From positions 1-26,023 of the IMG/VR virus record IMGVR_UViG_3300037807_000735: 26,023 nt of DNA; one strand, written 5' to 3'. Below the pieces are notes generated by a model. It was not told the DNA's origin and did not search any database. It worked only from the letters and a program-made list of their open reading frames with translations. A program made the translations under genes and the position numbers. Position 1 is the first letter of the stretch, and every line of letters starts with the position of its first letter. This DNA comes from a virus. Shown piece by piece: positions 1-9,579 of the stretch.

Positions 1-3000
1 ACATTATAGAAGAAAGATGGTTTACCAAACCCTGATTTTTCAACATATACTTTATTATCTTTTATTTCTTTTACATATAATTTTTGAAAGGATCCCATAG
101 GTGTTAATTGAACTGTTATTGTATCTTCATTAACTAATCCCGTCCAGTACTCTGGTAATTCAATTACATTATTTTTTTCTACTTTACCACGAACATATAC
201 GCCATTTTCTGGACCTTCAAGAGAGCCATGTTCTAATTTTTTACCCTTTTTTGTTGGATGATTGATTAAGAATGATTTAGATGCAGCAGTTACTTTTCCA
301 CTAAATGTACCAGTTGTACCTGAGAATCCACCTGTGCTTGTTACTGCGCCAGCATTCCAAATTCCCGATGTAACAGTACCTATCGTTGTACTTGTTCCAC
401 TAACGGTTAAATCTGTTAAAGTACCTACTGAAGTAATTGCAGTTTGAGCTGCTGTTGTTACAGTAGCTGCTGTTCCACTTGTATCTGCTGCGTTATTTGG
501 AATATCACCTGATACTAAATCTATAGTTCCACCTAATGTTATTGTGCCAGTTGATGTTATAGTTCCACCAGTTAAAGTAAGTCCACTAACTGTACCTGTT
601 GTAGCAACGGAAGTAACCGTACCAGTTGTTGTTGAGTAACTATAACCTAAAATCTTATCTTGTACTGCAGCTGATGTCATTAAATGGTCATCTACATCAT
701 TAAACTCACCACCAATATCAATATCAGCTATTGAGTGGCCACCAATAGTAATTCCACCAACGGTTATATTACCACTTGTTGTATCATCAGCATTATTTTT
801 AAGAAAAGCATCATCTACATTGAATGTAGTGCCTGATAAAGTTAAATTTGTTCCACCAAGATAGGTTGTATTTGTATTAGTTATCGCTCCAGTTGCTGCC
901 CCTAAGTATCCCCATTGGGTTGCTGTAATTGTTTCGGCACCAATGTTTTGTATTGCTGTTATTTCTGATGCTGCTAAATCTTCTGTTAATGCATATTTTG
1001 TATGGCCTGTAACGGTTGCAGTTCCACTCGAATATCCTACTGAAATTCCTGTTCCACCCGCGACTATTACACTACCTTTGTTAGATGCCGTACTATCCTC
1101 TACTGAAATCGTAACATTTCCCGTTGCACCACTTACATCAATACCAGCTCCAGCAACTGCAGTTGCTACATAATTTCCTGTTGTACCAGTACCAAGAGTA
1201 ATCTGACCACCACCTGCTGCATTAGCGTGTGTGTGAGTAGAGTTTGTAAAACTACCAATTGTAGGTGTTGTTAAAGTTTTATTTGTTAAAGTTTGTGATG
1301 CGGCTAATACAGCAACAGTATCAGTTGCGTTTGGTAAAGTTAATGTTCTATCTGCAGTTGGATCTACAACAGTTAAAGTTGTTTCATAACCATCATCCGT
1401 AGCTCCCTCAAAAATAATTGAACTTGTTACCACAAGTGATGCAGTATTTACAAAAGTCTGTGTTCCTGAAACACTTATATTAGGTACTACTAATGTTGAT
1501 GTACTTGGGTTATAAGTAAATGTTCCTGTATCATCTAATAAAGCATTCGATTCATTGTGTAGAACAATTGGAAAATTTGTATTTGCTGTACTATCTGTAA
1601 CGGTTGTCTTACCTGTGGTTAAACTTGAAGCCGTTCCACTAATATTTGTACCGACTAATGTACTTGGTGTTCCTAAATTTGGTGTTGTTAAAGTAAGCCC
1701 TGCAAGTGTTAATCCAGCTGAACCTCTATTATGTGCAATTGATGTTGTACCTATAAAAAATGTATCTGTTGGTTGAACTGATGCATCCAATAAAGTTTCT
1801 TGAGCATCTGTCATTAATCTTTTGTTCGATGCATCTGTGAAATTGGTAGTTGTAAATGTAGGTGTTGCCCCACTAATAACTGATTGGTTTAGTGCCTTAA
1901 CAGCCGAAATAGATGTTAATTCACTATCCATTAACGCACCAGCTGCAGTTACATTCGCTGTATCGGTTACATCTGCACCTGCTTCAACTCCTGTAGTAGC
2001 ACCAACTGTTAAATTAGCTGCAGTTCCTGTTACATTTGTCATCACACCACTTGCTGGTGTACCTAATGCTGGTGTTGTTAAGACAGGACTTGTTAAAGTT
2101 TTGTTTGTTAATGTTTGAGTGGTTGTTAAGTGTACCGTTTCTGCATCTAAGTTTGCTGATGGTAAAACTCCAGTTACATCTGTGGTTAAATTTATTTGTC
2201 CTCTTGTAATTACTTGGTTACTAAGAGTCAAGTAATCATAGGATCCTGCTAAAGTTACATCACCAGTATTTGTACCACTTGTGTTCTGTAGATTAGCTAA
2301 TAATGTTTCATCAAGTGTTTCTCCACCAACGGTTAATGTACTTGCATCTACATCAATATTACTTGCACTTATATGTGTTGCCTCTATTCTACCAAACGAA
2401 CCAGTTGCGGTTGTTGTGAATCCCGCAGCCGTTATCGTACCACTTGTGGTATCATTCCCACTATTAATAAGAAATGCATCATCTACATTTAAAGTGTCTC
2501 CACTTAGTGAGATATTAGTACCTGCTGCTAAATTTGTATTAGCAGAGATATCAATAGCACTCAATACTGCCATAGAACCTAATCCTAAAGTTGTTCTTGC
2601 ATTTGATGCTTCTGCATCATCAATAAGTGATGCCCCAAAAGTTGAAATTGTTGTACTTGCAGGAAGTGATAGTGTTTTAATATCTGCATCTACTTCACTA
2701 TCCATCAATGCTCCAGCACTTGTTACATTTGCTGTATCGGTTACATCTGCGCTAGTTTCAATTCCATCTAATTTATCGAACATCTCATCAGACATCACAC
2801 CCCAATTAGTTGTATCGGCTAAAGGAAGTACAGCATTATTACCGTCGGATGATACTACATCTAATTTAGTACCATCCCTACTTACAGAAAGATTGGTAGT
2901 TACATTAGTATCCTTAGCAGTATTAGCTGTTACTGCTGAATTATTCCCAACCTCGGTATCAAAATCACTAATTGTTGAAGCTGCTTGAGTTCCTGAGTGA

Positions 3001-6000
3001 TTTGCTCTTGCTAATGGGTTGGTTTCTAATTTAGTATTAGCGATTGAGCCAGCTAACATAGTATTTGTAACTTCACCTGCTGTTACTGTCTGGTTTGAAA
3101 AATCTGTATAATATGTTCCTGTTTGTCCATCAAGTAAATCAGCGTTTAAATTCGTTACTTTTGTAGTGTCATCTACACTTATTGTCCCAAATGAACCAGT
3201 TGAAGTTGATGAACCGCTTATGTTTCCAGATGTAATAAGTCCCGCTGCAGTAATTGTGCCACTTGTAGTATCGTCACCATCATTGATCAAAAATGAATCA
3301 TCAATACTAAGTGTATGAGTAATGCCTTCTCCACTTGTTGCCCCTGTAGAAGTTATGTTTGTGCCTGCGGTAATTGTTCCTACATAGTTACCAGATGTAG
3401 ATGTGCCCAATGCAATTGTATCTACGTTCAATGTGTCACCACTTAATGTAATATTTGTACCTGCTACTAAATTTGTGTCATCACTAATATCAATAACATT
3501 TCGTGTTAAGACTTGATTTGAAAGAGTTACATAGTCACGTGATCCTGCTAAAGTTATATCACCAGTATTTGTTCCACTTGTATTTTGTATATTGCCTACA
3601 ATTGTTTGTGTTAATGGCTGACTACCTACATTGATTGTGGTTGCGTCTACATCTAATACACTTGCTGAAATATGAGTTGCCTCTATTCTTCCAAATGATC
3701 CTGTTGATGTTGTTGTGAAACCACCCGCAGTTATCGTACCACTTGTCGTATCACTTGCATTATTTTTAAGGAATGCATCATCTACATTTAATGTATTACC
3801 ACTTAAAGTAATATTTGTTCCAGCTACTAAATTTGTGTAAGAACTAATATCTATTACATCAGCATTCCATGTGCCTGTTGTTATTACACCTAAGCCAGTT
3901 ATTTGTGTTTGTGAAGAATCAATACTAAGTGTATGAGTAACACCTTCTCCACTTGTTGCGCCTGTAGATGTTATACCAGTTCCGCCTGTCAGTGTTCCCA
4001 CATAATTACCTGTAGTATCAGTGCTGAGAGTTACTGAGTTTGCTTGAATTGTTGCAACACCACCTGATGCTATTGCTATATCACCACTTATTTTACTGAA
4101 TGCAGAACTTGAATAATATGCTGACATTGAACCTGAGTCAACTGAGAAAGTTCTATTAGATGCTATAGTACCACCGCCTGATAATCCTGCCCCTGCTGTT
4201 AGCGTCACAGATGTGTGATCAATATGCTCATTTGATACAAAATTTGTAGTTGAATCATGATCTATGTTAGAAGAAGGATATAATGTTGCATCAGACAAAT
4301 TAAATGCAGGTGTTGCATCTGAGTTACCCAGTGTTACTGTTACACCGCCAAAGTTAACATTATCTGAAGCTAATTTAGAAATTGGAATTTCATCATTATC
4401 TACTATCATATTTGAGAAATCTGTGTAGTATGTTCCAGTTTGCCCATCTAATAAATCAGAATTTAGATTTGTGACTTTAGTTGTTGATTGTACTGTTAGT
4501 GGTGACGTTCCTGTAGTAATACTAGAGTGCAGTTGTGGCGCACTAAAATCTACACTAGATGTTAAAGTTGTATCACTATGTCTATATCTTAGATTGTTTA
4601 CAGATCCCCCAACACCAAAATCTAAACCTGCCCCGTCCATTGTTGCTGAAGTTGTGCTTCCGCTTGCAATTGTTATATTTTTATCTGCTACATTTAGTAT
4701 TGTAGAATCTATACTTGTAGTTGTTCCTTGTACAGTTAAGTCTCCGCTTAGTGTTAATCCTGTGAAAACTGGGGAATCACTTGTACCTAATCCAAGGCTT
4801 GTTCTTGCAGTGTTTCCACTCTCAGCAACGAAGTTACTGCCATCACCGACTATAAAATTTCCATTAGTTACTGCTAATCCAGACACATCGGCGAGTTGTG
4901 CATCGTATGCCTGAACATCGCTTCCTATTATAACTCCAAGATTTGTTCTCGCTGTCGATGCGTCAGACGCTCCAGTGCCACCATGCAATACCCCAATATC
5001 AGTTGCCTCCCAGGCACCAGTACCAATTGTTCCTACAGTTGTAAGATTTGTGGCTGTGGTAATTCCGCTTTGGATTGCTTGAGTAACGCTTCCAGAAATA
5101 TTTCCAGCTGTTGTGAAACCAGCAGCAGTAATTGTGCCACTTGTAGTATCGTCACCATCATTGATCAAAAATGAATCATCAATACTAAGTGTATGAGTAA
5201 TGCCTTCCCCGCTCGTAGCACCAGTAGAAGTTATATTTGTACCTGCCGTGATTGTACCCACGTAATTACCAGTTGTGTCTGTTCCAAGTGTTACTGAATT
5301 TGATTGAATTGTTGCAACACCACTTGATGCTATTACTATGTCACCTGAAACTTTGCTAAAGGCAGAACTTGAATAGTATGCTGACATTGAACCTGAATCA
5401 ACTGAGAATGTTCTATTAGTGGATATGTCACCGCCACCACTTAGTCCAGCGCCTGCTGATAGAGTTATTGCTGTGTGATCGATGTGTTTATTAGAAACAA
5501 AATTTGTAGTCGTATCGTGATCTATTTGAGCAGACCCAGATATTGTTCCTGATGGTAGAATAGCTGTTACACTTCCTGCTGTAACTGTGCCTACAGTGGT
5601 TATGTTTCCTTGAGTGAAATGCTCATTTGATGCAAAATTTGCAGTTGAGTCGTGATCTATTTGAGCTGAGCCTGATATGACGCCTTCAGATGAGATCTTT
5701 GCCTTAACTCTAGCATCTGTGTAATATAAATTTGAAGATCCTTCTGGTAGGGCGTTTGTGTCTGTCTCAGATCCATCCCATGAAATTTGACCATTTGTTA
5801 TATCAATTGCTGTCCCTTCTGAAATATGGGCACGTACTTCAGATGCTGATGGTCCTGTGAAAGTTATTATGCCAGTACTATTGTTATATAGTAGTGAGCC
5901 ATCACCCCCTGAATCTGTTACAGATATTAGTGGTCTTACGTCTGCTTGATTAATAGATCCAGATATTTGGGATCCTGAAATGATTGAGCCAGTTATCGAT

Positions 6001-6605
6001 GTAAAATTTCCAGTAGTTGAAGATGATATACCAATCGTAACACCATCAATTGTTCCACTATTAATATCAGCAGTGTCTGCTACTAGTGCGTCAATATTTG
6101 CTGTACCGTCTATAAATAAGTCTTTCCATTCTTTACTACTTGTACCCAAATCAAATACATTGTCTACATCTGGAATCATACTTCCACTATACTCAGCAAC
6201 TACCTTAATTGTATCTGTGTCTGCATCACCGAGAGTAATTGTACCTCCAAGTGTTAAGTTTCCATTAATTGTAGAATCACCTGTAATATGTAGGGATGAA
6301 CCGCTAATGATTGAACTACTAATTTGAGCTGACCCGAAGTTCACTCCCACACTATCAGCGCTTAAGGTTTGTAAAATAGCGTTATCAGCTGGATCTATAA
6401 ATTTTATTGAGCCACTTGATACATAAATATCTTTCCAAAATTTTGTAGTTGATCCTAAATCGTAAGTGTTAGATGCGTCAGGGATGAATGAACCACTGAA
6501 TACACTAAAACTACCTGTGTCTGCTATGTGTTTTGACCAAGGTTTCGCGTCTGTTCCGATTTGTCCTTGACTTCCAGTTCTTGGTACTATGTTTCTTGTA
6601 GCCAT
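1..6605 (-). CDS. Giant modular tail-fibre-like protein (3' end outside window)
   Basis: The frame starts at an ATG at 6603-6605, with a GGGG stretch about 10 nt upstream, and stays open to the left edge. At least 2,201 residues are therefore visible and the stop is missing. The product is Ser/Thr/Gly/Asn-rich with no Cys-rich or enzymatic motif. Repeated fibre modules include the YDLGS...WKD motif near the N-terminus (twice), [13 protein letters not shown] blocks at about residues 362-443 and 782-863, and GSFGRIEA...DVDA blocks near residues 965 and 1400. The last 95 or so residues switch to a different composition with motifs [24 protein letters not shown] and LPEYWTGL. From memory, this domain ends many fibre-like proteins of marine myoviruses. 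Only a few residues are probably missing. The inferred role is host recognition or a virion fibre; trimerisation is likely but not shown. It follows a run of small structural genes, with a 6-nt gap before it. Confidence 0.85.
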   Translation of the reverse strand, partial: MATRNIVPRTGSQGQIGTDAKPWSKHIADTGSFSVFSGSFIPDASNTYDLGSTTKFWKDIYVSSGSIKFIDPADNAILQTLSADSVGVNFGSAQISSSIISGSSLHITGDSTINGNLTLGGTITLGDADTDTIKVVAEYSGSMIPDVDNVFDLGTSSKEWKDLFIDGTANIDALVADTADINSGTIDGVTIGISSSTTGNFTSITGSIISGSQISGSINQADVRPLISVTDSGGDGSLLYNNSTGIITFTGPSASEVRAHISEGTAIDITNGQISWDGSETDTNALPEGSSNLYYTDARVKAKISSEGVISGSAQIDHDSTANFASNEHFTQGNITTVGTVTAGSVTAILPSGTISGSAQIDHDTTTNFVSNKHIDHTAITLSAGAGLSGGGDISTNRTFSVDSGSMSAYYSSSAFSKVSGDIVIASSGVATIQSNSVTLGTDTTGNYVGTITAGTNITSTGATSGEGITHTLSIDDSFLINDGDDTTSGTITAAGFTTAGNISGSVTQAIQSGITTATNLTTVGTIGTGAWEATDIGVLHGGTGASDASTARTNLGVIIGSDVQAYDAQLADVSGLAVTNGNFIVGDGSNFVAESGNTARTSLGLGTSDSPVFTGLTLSGDLTVQGTTTSIDSTILNVADKNITIASGSTTSATMDGAGLDFGVGGSVNNLRYRHSDTTLTSSVDFSAPQLHSSITTGTSPLTVQSTTKVTNLNSDLLDGQTGTYYTDFSNMIVDNDEIPISKLASDNVNFGGVTVTLGNSDATPAFNLSDATLYPSSNIDHDSTTNFVSNEHIDHTSVTLTAGAGLSGGGTIASNRTFSVDSGSMSAYYSSSAFSKISGDIAIASGGVATIQANSVTLSTDTTGNYVGTLTGGTGITSTGATSGEGVTHTLSIDSSQTQITGLGVITTGTWNADVIDISSYTNLVAGTNITLSGNTLNVDDAFLKNNASDTTSGTITAGGFTTTSTGSFGRIEATHISASVLDVDATTINVGSQPLTQTIVGNIQNTSGTNTGDITLAGSRDYVTLSNQVLTRNVIDISDDTNLVAGTNITLSGDTLNVDTIALGTSTSGNYVGTITAGTNITSTGATSGEGITHTLSIDDSFLINDGDDTTSGTITAAGLITSGNISGSSTSTGSFGTISVDDTTKVTNLNADLLDGQTGTYYTDFSNQTVTAGEVTNTMLAGSIANTKLETNPLARANHSGTQAASTISDFDTEVGNNSAVTANTAKDTNVTTNLSVSRDGTKLDVVSSDGNNAVLPLADTTNWGVMSDEMFDKLDGIETSADVTDTANVTSAGALMDSEVDADIKTLSLPASTTISTFGASLIDDAEASNARTTLGLGSMAVLSAIDISANTNLAAGTNISLSGDTLNVDDAFLINSGNDTTSGTITAAGFTTTATGSFGRIEATHISASNIDVDASTLTVGGETLDETLLANLQNTSGTNTGDVTLAGSYDYLTLSNQVITRGQINLTTDVTGVLPSANLDAETVHLTTTQTLTNKTLTSPVLTTPALGTPASGVMTNVTGTAANLTVGATTGVEAGADVTDTANVTAAGALMDSELTSISAVKALNQSVISGATPTFTTTNFTDASNKRLMTDAQETLLDASVQPTDTFFIGTTSIAHNRGSAGLTLAGLTLTTPNLGTPSTLVGTNISGTASSLTTGKTTVTDSTANTNFPIVLHNESNALLDDTGTFTYNPSTSTLVVPNISVSGTQTFVNTASLVVTSSIIFEGATDDGYETTLTVVDPTADRTLTLPNATDTVAVLAASQTLTNKTLTTPTIGSFTNSTHTHANAAGGGQITLGTGTTGNYVATAVAGAGIDVSGATGNVTISVEDSTASNKGSVIVAGGTGISVGYSSGTATVTGHTKYALTEDLAASEITAIQNIGAETITATQWGYLGAATGAITNTNTTYLGGTNLTLSGTTFNVDDAFLKNNADDTTSGNITVGGITIGGHSIADIDIGGEFNDVDDHLMTSAAVQDKILGYSYSTTTGTVTSVATTGTVSGLTLTGGTITSTGTITLGGTIDLVSGDIPNNAADTSGTAATVTTAAQTAITSVGTLTDLTVSGTSTTIGTVTSGIWNAGAVTSTGGFSGTTGTFSGKVTAASKSFLINHPTKKGKKLEHGSLEGPENGVYVRGKVEKNNVIELPEYWTGLVNEDTITVQLTPMGSFQKLYVKEIKDNKVYVEKSGFGKPSFFYN
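3247..3329 (-). repeat. 83-bp perfect direct repeat, copy 1 (inside giant fibre)
   Basis: These 83 bases recur without a mismatch at 5125-5207, 1,878 bp away in the same gene and frame. They encode a shaft phrase containing [20 protein letters not shown] (about residues 1093-1120). Perfect identity at synonymous positions, while flanks differ, suggests recent duplication or gene conversion. Confidence 0.9.
4018..4263 (-). repeat. 246-bp fibre module, copy A (giant fibre)
   Basis: It encodes a [15 protein letters not shown]...[20 protein letters not shown]...[10 protein letters not shown] block. It aligns without gaps to 5278-5523 in the same gene and 8596-8841 in the separate 658-residue fibre gene. 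All three are 246 bp long. Confidence 0.8.
5125..5207 (-). repeat. 83-bp perfect direct repeat, copy 2 (inside giant fibre)
   Basis: Partner of 3247-3329; it encodes the same phrase at about residues 467-494 of the giant fibre. Recombination between the copies would delete 626 codons in frame. Confidence 0.9.
5278..5523 (-). repeat. 246-bp fibre module, copy B (giant fibre)
   Basis: Second copy in the giant fibre (about residues 362-443). It shares long runs with copies A and C, for example over the [13 protein letters not shown] codons. The 83-bp perfect repeat at 5125-5207 lies about 70 bp further downstream in the gene. Confidence 0.8.
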
Positions 6606-6611
6606 AATTTA

Positions 6612-6866
6612 TTAACCCCAATAATCCGAGCGAATGACTAAATCATCATTGCTATCTGTTTCAAATATTACATCAACAATTGTTGCATCTGCTCTTGGTA
6701 CTAATTCTTCGTCTATTAGTTCAAATGCGCCTAATGTCCCTAATGCTTGTATGCCAGTTAATCCACTACCATTTCCAACAAAACTTGTAGCAGTCATTTC
6801 ACCCGTCATTTTGATGTCTTTTTTAATGATTTTTTTACCGATATATGTTAATCCGCCATCTGACAT
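6612..6866 (-). CDS. Small virion/fibre-associated protein, 84 aa
   Basis: This 84-residue protein starts at an ATG whose A and T overlap the stop of the upstream gene (TAATG arrangement), which suggests translational coupling. It contains the motif SFVGNGSGLTGI at about residues 28-39. The same phrase type (GDGSGLTSI) occurs in the 658-residue fibre in this window and is common in phage fibre shafts. The C-terminal half is acidic (DEELVPRADATI, then ETDSNDD) and ends in Tyr-Trp-Gly. No enzymatic motif, signal peptide or membrane segment is visible. Its place between fibre genes suggests a small structural component or a fibre accessory protein. The exact role is unknown. Confidence 0.6.
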   Translation of the reverse strand: MSDGGLTYIGKKIIKKDIKMTGEMTATSFVGNGSGLTGIQALGTLGAFELIDEELVPRADATIVDVIFETDSNDDLVIRSDYWG

Positions 6867-7192
6867 TATGAAATCTCCAATATAGATGCAAATACATCTA
6901 TGTCACCATTAGCTGATGCTTTAGTCTCTAGCTTGTCGCCATCGCCCAAGTTGATTGGCTTTTCTATTACAACTGTAGAATCTGCTGGTATGTCTACAGT
7001 CTTAAGTATATAGCGTCTTGTTTGGAAATTTGCACTACCACTAATTGCTATATCAATTGTTGCGTCATTAATACCATCAATATTACTCATGTAAATAGCG
7101 TGTACTACACTTGTTGTACTTGCTGGGCATGTGTATAATGTCGTTAATGTTGTTGTTGATCCTGTTGCTGCGCTTTTAAATGTATTTGCCAT
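6866..7192 (-). CDS. Small structural protein, 108 aa, unknown role
   Basis: This is a 108-residue protein, Thr/Ala/Ser/Ile-rich, predicted by eye to be mostly beta strand. It has alternating hydrophobic residues (for example SVVHAIYMSNIDG and ADSTVVIEKPINLGDGDKL) and no Cys-based motif apart from one Cys. Its start lies 4 nt after the stop of the upstream gene, and its stop overlaps the start of the next, so it belongs to the same run of small virion genes. Similar short all-beta proteins sit among fibre genes in marine T4-like phages, but I do not recognise a named family. It may be a fibre tip, decoration or baseplate-associated protein. Confidence 0.6.
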   Translation of the reverse strand: MANTFKSAATGSTTTLTTLYTCPASTTSVVHAIYMSNIDGINDATIDIAISGSANFQTRRYILKTVDIPADSTVVIEKPINLGDGDKLETKASANGDIDVFASILEIS

Positions 7193-7196
7193 CTAC

Positions 7197-7517
7197 TTAA
7201 CCTCCGAAGACTATGCTCATTGCTGTTGCATGATCCATTATTGATACTCCTTTTTCATAAACTCTGCCCTCGTCAGTATTGATACTGCCTGTTACCCCTA
7301 TGGTGTAATCTCCGCTACTGCTCATTTGTAATGAACCTGTAATTGATGTAGAAGTATTTGTTGTTAAAATAGACTGTATTGAGTCAGAACCATCGTTTTT
7401 CTCAAAGTAAATCTTACCATCATTTGTGTTGATAGCAAGCTCACCTAAAGCTAAATTGCTTGTTGTTGGAGCTTTGCCAGGTGTTGAGCTCCTCTTTAAT
7501 TTTACTGTTTGTGCCAT
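7197..7517 (-). CDS. Short fibre-like protein with an attachment-type N-terminus, 106 aa
   Basis: The N-terminus (MAQTVKLKRSSTPGKAPTTS, then LALGELAINTNDGKIYFEKN) follows a pattern seen at the start of many phage fibre proteins: MAQ, a basic K/R cluster, then LxxGELAINTxDGKIY. The pattern reappears in the next upstream gene, the 658-residue fibre (MAQIIKHRRGT ... LQKGELAVTTGS). The remaining half is Ser/Thr/Gly-rich and ends in FGG. At 106 residues it has almost no shaft, so it may be a short adaptor or a truncated fibre that keeps the head-proximal domain. The ATG is preceded by AGGAG about 11 nt upstream (TATAGGAGCCGTTACATA). Confidence 0.65.
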   Translation of the reverse strand: MAQTVKLKRSSTPGKAPTTSNLALGELAINTNDGKIYFEKNDGSDSIQSILTTNTSTSITGSLQMSSSGDYTIGVTGSINTDEGRVYEKGVSIMDHATAMSIVFGG

Positions 7518-7559
7518 TATGTAACGGCTCCTATACGCTTATAGAGTATTTACTCCTTG

Positions 7560-9536
7560 TTAAAATGTTCCACCATCGATAGTTGTTGTCCACACCATAC
7601 TAGAACCATTCCATTGTAATACATCACCTGAAGTAGCTGGTGCTGTTATAAAACTTGTTGTTCCTGATGCTGAATTGTATACAACTCTATTTGCTGCTCC
7701 GCCTGCTACATTTGTAGCTGTCGTAGCTGTTGTTGCATTACCGCTTATGTCATTTGATAGTGTATTTGATCCTTGCTCTGTGTAACCATCAGCATCAATA
7801 TTTGCTGATGAACTGATTGCTACAGATGCTGTAATTGCCCCGCCTAATTTTAGGCCTGAATATGACTCGATTCGACCATTTACATCTGAAATTAATATTG
7901 CGTCTTCTGTGAGATTACCATTAGTAGATTGTTGTGGTAGTTTATAATGTGTTGAGCCACTTACACCCGTGTACCAATAATCACTTGCAGCATTCCATAG
8001 TAATGAACCTGTCCCTGCTGAACCACTTACATCAATTACATTTAAGCCACCATCTGCAACAGCTGATCCTGCATTTAATGTTAAGATTCTATCACCGATG
8101 TTTACTTCTGTTGAGTTAACTGTTGTAGTTGTTCCGTTAACTGTCAAGTCCCCTGTTACACTTAAGTTTTGAGAGATAGACATTGTCGCAACAGTAACTG
8201 AATCAGGTAAGCCTACAGTATAACTTGGTCCACCGCCTAATGCTTGTGCTGAGGTTCCTGTTATTTCTATTTCGTTTGCTGTTCCACTAACTGTAATTGT
8301 TGTATTACCTTGCACAGAACTTCCTGCTGAACTCCCATAATCAACACCTATGACAGAGCTTGCTGCTGTTAAACCTGTCCCTGCAAATAAAGTAGCCACA
8401 TCAGTAATACTTTCTTTTGCATGTGTTCCAGTAGCGCCACCATCTAAGAATAAAATATAGTCTCCATCTACAATTGCTGCTTCACCTGCTTCAGTTAAAT
8501 CAACTGCTACTGTACCTGTAGATCCTTCTGTGGGTGAGTGTGTAATATCAATCAGAGCACCAGCAGATAAATCTGTCATATAGTTGCCAGTAGTATCTGT
8601 TCCAAGTACTACTGAGTTTGCTTGAATTGTTGCAACACCACCTGATGTTATTACTACATCACCACTTACTCTACTAAAGGCAGAACTTGAATAGTATGCT
8701 GACATTGAACCTGAGTCAACTGTGAAGGTGCGATTGGTAGAAATATCACCACCTCCAAATAGTCCAGTACCTGCTGTAAGTGTGACTGCTGTATGGTCAA
8801 TGTGTTCATTAGAAACAAAATTTGTGGTAGCATCATGATCTACTTGAATTGATCCTGATACTGTGCCGCTTGGTAAAATAGCTGCTACGTCACCGGCTGT
8901 AATTGTACCGATTGAAGTTAATCCTGAGCCATCGCCGTAAAAAGAACCACTATGCATTGATGCACTAATTGTCCCTGATAAGTATAAGTCTTTCCACTGT
9001 TTCGATGAAGTACCTAAATCGAATGCATTGTCATTATTGGGTAAGAATGACGAACTAACATCAGCACCGATTGTTAAACTATCAGTACTTGCGTCACCTA
9101 AGACTATGTTACCACCAATGTAAATGTCACCATCAGCATAAACTGATGATGCTGATAAGTGTCCTGATGCACTTATGTTACCTGATGTTGTAAAATTTCC
9201 TGTTGTTGCAAGCGTACCTGTAATTGTTCTATCAGCAATATTTCCTGTTAAATCTATATTAGAGTTACCTGCACTAGATAAGCGGTAGAGTATATTATTA
9301 CCTGTATCAAGAAATAGTAAATTATTATATTCAGAATTAGCACTTACATCAGGAACTGACGCACCATTTAAAAGTCTGCCTACTACATAGTTGTTAGCAC
9401 CGCCACCAATATGTAAAATTGGTGTAGTGAGACCAGATACGGATCCTGTTGTTACAGCTAGCTCCCCTTTTTGTAATGAGCCGTAACTAGATAGTTCTCC
9501 AACCGTACCTCTTCTATGTTTTATAATTTGTGCCAT
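7560..9536 (-). CDS. Modular tail-fibre-like structural protein, 658 aa
   Basis: The N-terminus (about residues 1-58) is of the MAQ-basic-GELA type often seen at the attached end of phage fibres. It is followed by a long Ser/Thr/Gly/Ala shaft with fibre signatures: a YDLG/TSSKQWKDLYLSG type motif near residues 176-192, SFYGDGSGLTSI near 198-209, and the block [20 protein letters not shown] within about 232-313. That last block occurs twice more in the giant fibre of this window. A further motif, DLTVNGTTTTVNSTEVNIGD, recalls the giant fibre's [14 protein letters not shown]. The C-terminal part ends DVLQWNGSSMVWTTTIDGGTF; the visible phrase type LQWNG is again fibre-like. No S74 chaperone domain was recognised. 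It is a virion fibre or whisker-like component; receptor-binding is inferred, not shown. Confidence 0.8.
   Translation of the reverse strand: MAQIIKHRRGTVGELSSYGSLQKGELAVTTGSVSGLTTPILHIGGGANNYVVGRLLNGASVPDVSANSEYNNLLFLDTGNNILYRLSSAGNSNIDLTGNIADRTITGTLATTGNFTTSGNISASGHLSASSVYADGDIYIGGNIVLGDASTDSLTIGADVSSSFLPNNDNAFDLGTSSKQWKDLYLSGTISASMHSGSFYGDGSGLTSIGTITAGDVAAILPSGTVSGSIQVDHDATTNFVSNEHIDHTAVTLTAGTGLFGGGDISTNRTFTVDSGSMSAYYSSSAFSRVSGDVVITSGGVATIQANSVVLGTDTTGNYMTDLSAGALIDITHSPTEGSTGTVAVDLTEAGEAAIVDGDYILFLDGGATGTHAKESITDVATLFAGTGLTAASSVIGVDYGSSAGSSVQGNTTITVSGTANEIEITGTSAQALGGGPSYTVGLPDSVTVATMSISQNLSVTGDLTVNGTTTTVNSTEVNIGDRILTLNAGSAVADGGLNVIDVSGSAGTGSLLWNAASDYWYTGVSGSTHYKLPQQSTNGNLTEDAILISDVNGRIESYSGLKLGGAITASVAISSSANIDADGYTEQGSNTLSNDISGNATTATTATNVAGGAANRVVYNSASGTTSFITAPATSGDVLQWNGSSMVWTTTIDGGTF
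8596..8841 (-). repeat. 246-bp fibre module, copy C (658-aa fibre)
   Basis: This is the copy in another gene (about residues 232-313 of the 658-residue fibre). It has the same length and register as A and B, showing that the module has moved or been exchanged between fibre genes. Confidence 0.8.
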
Positions 9537-9565
9537 TTTAATTCTCCATGAATATAATTATTCGT

Positions 9566-9575
9566 AAATAAATAT
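9566..9575 (-). promoter_or_regulatory. AT-rich motif ATATTTAT, copy 1 (possible promoter)
   Basis: On the gene-sense strand this reads ATATTTATTT in the 43-nt gap, about 30 nt before the ATG of the 658-residue fibre. The same core occurs in four other intergenic gaps of this window. Read on the plus strand it is ATAAATAT, close to the T4 late promoter TATAAATA but facing away from the genes. Function is inferred only. Confidence 0.3.
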
Positions 9576-9579
9576 TGTG

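Noticed and set aside
2281-2988. Plus-strand ORF of 235 codons and several shorter plus-strand ORFs at 1-6330
   Set aside because: They are mirror frames of the repetitive giant fibre gene. Thr, Ser, Val and Ala codons on one strand leave few stops on the other. They have no ribosome sites, and their products are Val/Ala/Ser-rich without motifs.
3241-5260. Regular repeats resembling a CRISPR array or satellite
   Set aside because: The repeats are coding, in frame, unequal in spacing and translate to fibre modules; there are no short uniform spacers.
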